NCBI GenBank assembly: GCA_051656605.1
Contig: JBOGCF010000015.1
Coordinates: forward strand, 1 to 64,000
DNA length: 64,000 nt
Source: UBA12018 sp051656605
Lineage (GTDB): Bacteria > Bacteroidota > Bacteroidia > Bacteroidales > CAMTPD01
Reading direction: 5' to 3'
Shown here: positions 60,757 to 64,000 of the stretch, piece after piece
Numbering within the stretch: position 1 is the stretch's first letter
Layout: each line of letters starts with the position of its first letter
Translations under genes and position numbers: made by a program
Notes under the pieces: generated by a model
What the model saw: only the letters and a program-made list of their open reading frames with translations
Database searches by the model: none
What the model was told of the DNA's origin: nothing

Positions 60757-61437
60757 ATGAAGAAAGTAGTTTTGGCGGTTTCAGTAGTATGCGCAAGTAT
60801 GTTTATGATGACAAGCTGTCATTCAAAAAAAGATATGATGTCTAGTGCAGCAACAGTATCTTCTCAACCAGTACAAGTGATTGAAGACGATATGGCTGTA
60901 GCTCCGGTTACTGTAGAAGTTGCGAAGATCACAGGTGATCAAATGAAGGTGCAAGAAGAAGCTTTGGTTAAAGCATTAGCATTAGTGGATGTGGTAGAAG
61001 CAGACGGTGATACGATAGTTACAGTAGATCTTGTTCCGGACTTGAAGAACGGACAGTTGCAAGCCATTAAGTTGGGATTGAATGACTCGGTATTGTTTAA
61101 AATTAACTCGGCAGAACTAAGCACTAAGGCTGATTCTGTATTATCTGTTGTAGCTGCTAATATGCAAGACTTCCCACAAACAGATGCTACAGTGATCGGT
61201 TATACAAGTCACACAGGTCCTCAAGAATTCAATCAAGAGTTGTCAGTGAAACGTGCACAAGCCGTAATGAAATATTTGGCAACAAAAGGAGTAGCAACTT
61301 CAAGAATGGAAGCAATCGGTAAAGGATGGAATGATCCTGTTGCTACAAACAAAACATGGGCGGGAAGAGCTCTAAACAGACGTGTAGAAATCTTCATTAC
61401 CGTGGGCGAACAAATGATTGAGAGCGCTAAAAAATAA
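60757..61437 (+). CDS. OmpA-family lipoprotein
   Basis: This 226-residue lipoprotein (Cys21 after M-F-M-M-T-S) has an N-terminal spacer (22-110) and a C-terminal OmpA-like peptidoglycan-binding domain (about 112-224). It keeps V-L-F-K-I-N near 116, a T-S-H-T-G near 160, R-A-Q-A-V near 175, and N-R-R-V-E-I near 213. It ties the outer membrane to the wall. The frame extends to a Met at 60679, but the lipoprotein signal begins at 60757. Confidence 0.9.
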   Translation: MKKVVLAVSVVCASMFMMTSCHSKKDMMSSAATVSSQPVQVIEDDMAVAPVTVEVAKITGDQMKVQEEALVKALALVDVVEADGDTIVTVDLVPDLKNGQLQAIKLGLNDSVLFKINSAELSTKADSVLSVVAANMQDFPQTDATVIGYTSHTGPQEFNQELSVKRAQAVMKYLATKGVATSRMEAIGKGWNDPVATNKTWAGRALNRRVEIFITVGEQMIESAKK

Positions 61438-61624
61438 CGACTAGTTTATTCTAAGCTAATCTCTAAGTCCTCTGTCTATCCTTTGTGGTAACAGGGGACT
61501 TATCTATTTATATCGGTCATTAAATTCGTGAATTTTGGAAGCACTTTGTGGTGTGTTGAGAAAATAAACTTATATTACAGCGTTTTACATTACGTATAAT
61601 CGCAACACATACAAAGAAACAACC

Positions 61625-61945
61625 ATGATAACGCGCCTTAAATACCTTTTGCTATTCCTGCGCAGTACGCTCAAGATAGGATTCTTTTTCGTCGTCTTTA
61701 TCACCTTGCTTGTGTGGCCCGCAAGCAAGACATTGGGACATGCGCTCAAAACCACGTTGCAATACTATCCGTTTATAACAACAGCACTTTGTTATTTCTA
61801 CAAGCAAGCCGTAGTACCGGAAGAATATTACTTCTATTACAACGCCCGTCTCGGAAAGACGGAATTGTGGATATTTGTATTTGTTGTGTCGTACGTGGTT
61901 TGTTTCTTCCTACAAAATCTAATATATCGGTATCTATGCAACTAG
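61625..61945 (+). CDS. Small membrane protein, orphan partner of an ABC ATPase
   Basis: This 106-residue protein has about two membrane segments (16-36 and 83-101) with a Y-Y-F-Y-Y loop between. No family is recognised. It overlaps the start of the following ABC ATPase by 10 bases, so the two are translated together. It is too small for a typical ABC permease of six segments, but could dimerise or be an accessory subunit. Confidence 0.7.
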   Translation: MITRLKYLLLFLRSTLKIGFFFVVFITLLVWPASKTLGHALKTTLQYYPFITTALCYFYKQAVVPEEYYFYYNARLGKTELWIFVFVVSYVVCFFLQNLIYRYLCN

Positions 61946-62610
61946 AAGTAGACAGTGTATATAAAACCTATGGAGATCGGGTAATCCTTTCGGATGTATA
62001 CCTTTCGTGCACACCCGGAGAGATCGTAGCCGTAATGGGACGCAACGGATCGGGCAAGAGTACACTCTTTCAGATCATGTATGGAACGCTCAAATGTGAG
62101 TACTCCTCGGTACTCATCAACCACAAAAGCATTACAGGCAAAGCATACAAGACCGGATCAATCGTTTACTTACCACAAGTATCCTTCTTGCCATTGCAAT
62201 TTACTGTTTGGCAAATCATCAAAATCATGGTGGGAAAGAAAAGCGAGCTTGCCGAGGATCCCCTTATCAAGCGCATCCTTTTTCAGAAAATACGCGAACT
62301 CTCGGGCGGCGAAACCCGTTATCTCGAGATCAGACTCATGCTAATGAGCAAAGCCCCCTTTGTGATTCTCGACGAACCCTATCGAGGTCTTGCGCCCGTA
62401 GTTATCGAGCGCATCAATCAATACATACGCGAAGCCTCAAAAACCAAAGGCATCATCGTGAGCGATCACGACTATCGCAGCATCTCAAAAGTAGCAACCA
62501 AAATTTTACTGCTCGACGACGGTTGGCTCCACATTCCCGATGCCGACGATCTGCGCAAAGCAGGTTATCCCGTTACGCTAGCGAGTTTCGACGGGCACGC
62601 CACTCGTTAA
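61936..62610 (+). CDS. ABC transporter ATP-binding protein
   Basis: This 224-residue ATPase has Walker A G-R-N-G-S-G-K-S-T near residue 34, the signature L-S-G-G-E-T-R near 121, Walker B F-V-I-L-D-E-P near 144 and an H-switch S-D-H-D near 176. The frame extends to 61714, but the ATP-binding domain and the overlap with the upstream gene place the start at 61936 (MQLEVDSV). No typical permease gene is adjacent; the small membrane protein is the only candidate. It overlaps the end of the convergent EamA gene by 38 bases. Confidence 0.88.
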   Translation: MQLEVDSVYKTYGDRVILSDVYLSCTPGEIVAVMGRNGSGKSTLFQIMYGTLKCEYSSVLINHKSITGKAYKTGSIVYLPQVSFLPLQFTVWQIIKIMVGKKSELAEDPLIKRILFQKIRELSGGETRYLEIRLMLMSKAPFVILDEPYRGLAPVVIERINQYIREASKTKGIIVSDHDYRSISKVATKILLLDDGWLHIPDADDLRKAGYPVTLASFDGHATR

Positions 62611-63466
62611 AAGCAATCCCGAATACAATCATCAGCAATCCTGCATAGGTAGTCGGATAAATCAGTTCGCCGAGGAAAATGTGAATCAGAAACAGCGACA
62701 AGAAAGGCGATAGGTAACAAAGCTGATTCACCAGCGCCGGATTTGTCGTCTTGCGAATAGCCATTCCGAAGAAAATAAAAGGAATACCCATTTCAAACAA
62801 CCCTACGTATACACTCGATAGAAAGCCCGAAGTCGAAGCCAGCGAAACCGGAACAAAAAGCAAACCTCCCAGCAAATAAATCGAACCAAAAAGGAAACTC
62901 AGAAACAACGCCGCCGTCTCATCGATACGTTTGTTGCGACGATTGATGATCCAATAAAAGGCCCACAAGAAAGCACTCAGAAAGGCCAGCGCCAAACCCG
63001 ATATCGGAAGCGCAGCACCACCCAACGAACCCGATCCTAGCGATATAAGCGCCACTCCGCCCAAAGAGAAAGCCATCCCGATGTATTTGAAAGGAGCAAT
63101 TGGTTTCTTCTCGATCGCGGCAAGCAAGAGAAGTAAGATAATAGGCCAAAAGTAATTGATCGGCTGAGCAATCTGCGCAGGAAGCAAATCATACGCCTTG
63201 AATAAAACCAAGTAGTAAGCCACCGGATTTACCAGTCCTACAAACGCAAACCAGCTCCAGTCCTTCTTTGAAAGACGGCGCAACTCGCCCCAGCCCGACT
63301 TCAAAGTAAGGGCCACGGCAAAAACGGCAAGCGCCGAAAGGGTAGCCACCAAAAGCATTTCGTAGTGCGAATAAAACTTGAGAGCCGTTTTAAACATCGT
63401 GGCAACGGTAGACCAACTAAGCACGGCCACCGCCGCGCAAGCAATCGCTTTATTGTTTTCCTGCAT
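62573..63466 (-). CDS. EamA/DMT-family permease
   Basis: This 297-residue protein has ten membrane segments in two EamA repeats (about 8-135 and 150-280). It has W-S-x-V-A-T near residue 20, L-L-P-A-Q-I-A-Q-P-I-N-Y near 95, and P-F-L-S-L-F near 253. Such permeases export or import amino acids, nucleotides or other small metabolites; the substrate is not readable. It is convergent with the ABC ATPase and overlaps its end. A possible -7 box (TATCTTTG, minus strand) lies at 63500-63507. Confidence 0.88.
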   Translation of the reverse strand: MQENNKAIACAAVAVLSWSTVATMFKTALKFYSHYEMLLVATLSALAVFAVALTLKSGWGELRRLSKKDWSWFAFVGLVNPVAYYLVLFKAYDLLPAQIAQPINYFWPIILLLLLAAIEKKPIAPFKYIGMAFSLGGVALISLGSGSLGGAALPISGLALAFLSAFLWAFYWIINRRNKRIDETAALFLSFLFGSIYLLGGLLFVPVSLASTSGFLSSVYVGLFEMGIPFIFFGMAIRKTTNPALVNQLCYLSPFLSLFLIHIFLGELIYPTTYAGLLMIVFGIAFNEWRARRNSLA

Positions 63467-63499
63467 TGTAATCGATTAAATGTATCACGTAATTTCCCG

Positions 63500-63507
63500 C
63501 AAAGATA
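63500..63507 (-). promoter_or_regulatory. Possible -7 box of the EamA gene
   Basis: TATCTTTG on the minus strand, 34 bases before the EamA start. No -33 partner is clear. Confidence 0.4.
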
Positions 63508-63967
63508 ACAACAAAAGTACACATTGCTATCTAGCTCTACGGTTCTCCGATCATGCATTCAAGACGACCTCTTTTGGAGAGTCGACTCCATAAATGTCAT
63601 AAAGATCGAAAGTCTGTTATGGGAGTGTATCTTATTTTCTTGAGGCTTATTGTATTCTTTGTAAAATTGATGGCTCGAGGCGTTTTTCCGAGAAAGAGGG
63701 GCGATTTATGTGGAAAAGGTAGTTTTTGCGCTAGATTGCAGTAGTTTGTGTTCGAATGAAATGTGATAAACTGTCGCTAGAAAGCAGGCATTTGCTAACC
63801 GAAAAGGAAACTGCTCGGCGGCATTTTTGAAATCGACTTTTAAAATGATGGCAGATTGTTCTTTCGGGAAACATTTTGTTTTGCTCAACTGCCCCATGCT
63901 TGCGTTCGGGCGTTGGGGGCTGAGCTACAGGGCATACAAAGCACGCTCGCGGAGTTGAGGGCGAAAT

Positions 63968-64000
63968 GTCTTCGTTGAAACGTCAAACGTTTTCAATGAA
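63968..64000. repeat. Copy of the 36.9-kb repeat family, cut by the window end
   Basis: ACGTTTTCAATGAA (63987-64000) matches 13 of 14 bases of 36895-36908, and GTCTTCGTTGAAA (63968-63980) has the same GTCTTC-n3-GAAA frame as the 36.9-kb units. The element probably continues beyond the window. Confidence 0.5.

Larger units (their letters stand above)
63467..64000. other. 534-base gene-free end of the window
   Basis: No convincing gene is visible. It holds a -7-like box for the EamA gene (63500-63507) and, at the very end, sequence related to the 36.9-kb repeat (63968-64000). Short frames here lack family features. Confidence 0.6.

Noticed and set aside
63553..63744. A 63-codon frame near the window end
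   Set aside because: It has a basic, hydrophobic mix without known motifs, and no promoter or neighbour supports it. Minus-strand frame 63706-63897 was dropped for the same reasons.

Overview
The window looks like chromosomal DNA of an anaerobic, host- or polysaccharide-associated member of the order Bacteroidales (phylum Bacteroidota). The evidence is the gldH lipoprotein gene, the purH-mreBCD-PBP2-rodA order, PFOR in place of pyruvate dehydrogenase, many lipoproteins and a TonB receptor with a carboxypeptidase-like N-terminal domain. Many genes also carry the Bacteroidetes promoter (-7 TAnnTTTG, with TTG or TTTG about 17-25 bases upstream) and have AT-rich leaders with little Shine-Dalgarno sequence. 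Genus cannot be fixed by eye. No CRISPR array, transposase, phage or conjugation gene was seen.

Region by region. 0-1 kb: a dUTPase-fold-like orphan and tRNA-Ser(UGA). 1-9 kb: glycan and surface functions (GH92 alpha-mannosidase with an extra N-terminal domain, exported MsrB-MsrA fusion, YfcC-type permease, sialidase). 9-17 kb: a thioredoxin-fold exported protein, RmuC, thiol peroxidase and an etfB-etfA-acyl-CoA dehydrogenase operon. 17-25 kb: GH16 lipoprotein, GHL10-like lipoprotein, and a leftward run of DUF3298 lipoprotein, rsmG, metallo-beta-lactamase-fold hydrolase, gcvP and ferritin. 25-31 kb: a metal-handling trio (Cys/His-rich exported protein, TonB receptor, periplasmic HMA protein), then an ECF sigma factor with a hybrid anti-sigma/beta-barrel protein and a lipoprotein. 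31-34 kb: ferredoxin, then a compact cassette of a stand-alone E1/ThiF enzyme, a PAS-like/LuxR regulator and a FeeM/LuxI-like acyltransferase. 34-41 kb: nucleotidyltransferase, an alpha/beta hydrolase that seems to have lost two triad residues, Nudix, DeoR, HAD phosphatase and an LtaS-like membrane sulfatase-fold enzyme. 41-51 kb: ABC-F protein, purH and the rod-shape operon. 51-57 kb: gldH, a PSP1/RicT-like protein, DNA polymerase delta-prime, metF, ilvE and an AAA ATPase with an altered Walker B. 57-64 kb: PFOR, OmpA-like lipoprotein, a small membrane protein with an orphan ABC ATPase, an EamA permease and a gene-free end.

The most interesting part is the ThiF / LuxR / acyltransferase cassette (about 31.6-34.3 kb). 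It has a 16-bp inverted repeat before thiF, divergent luxR and acyltransferase genes, and two tiny candidate ORFs before the terminator. It could make and sense a small acylated or adenylated signal, but this is inference. Second-tier observations are a palindromic repeat family at 36.9 kb and again at the window end, natural loss of key residues in two enzymes, a hairpin inside the mre operon, and promoters nested in upstream terminators.
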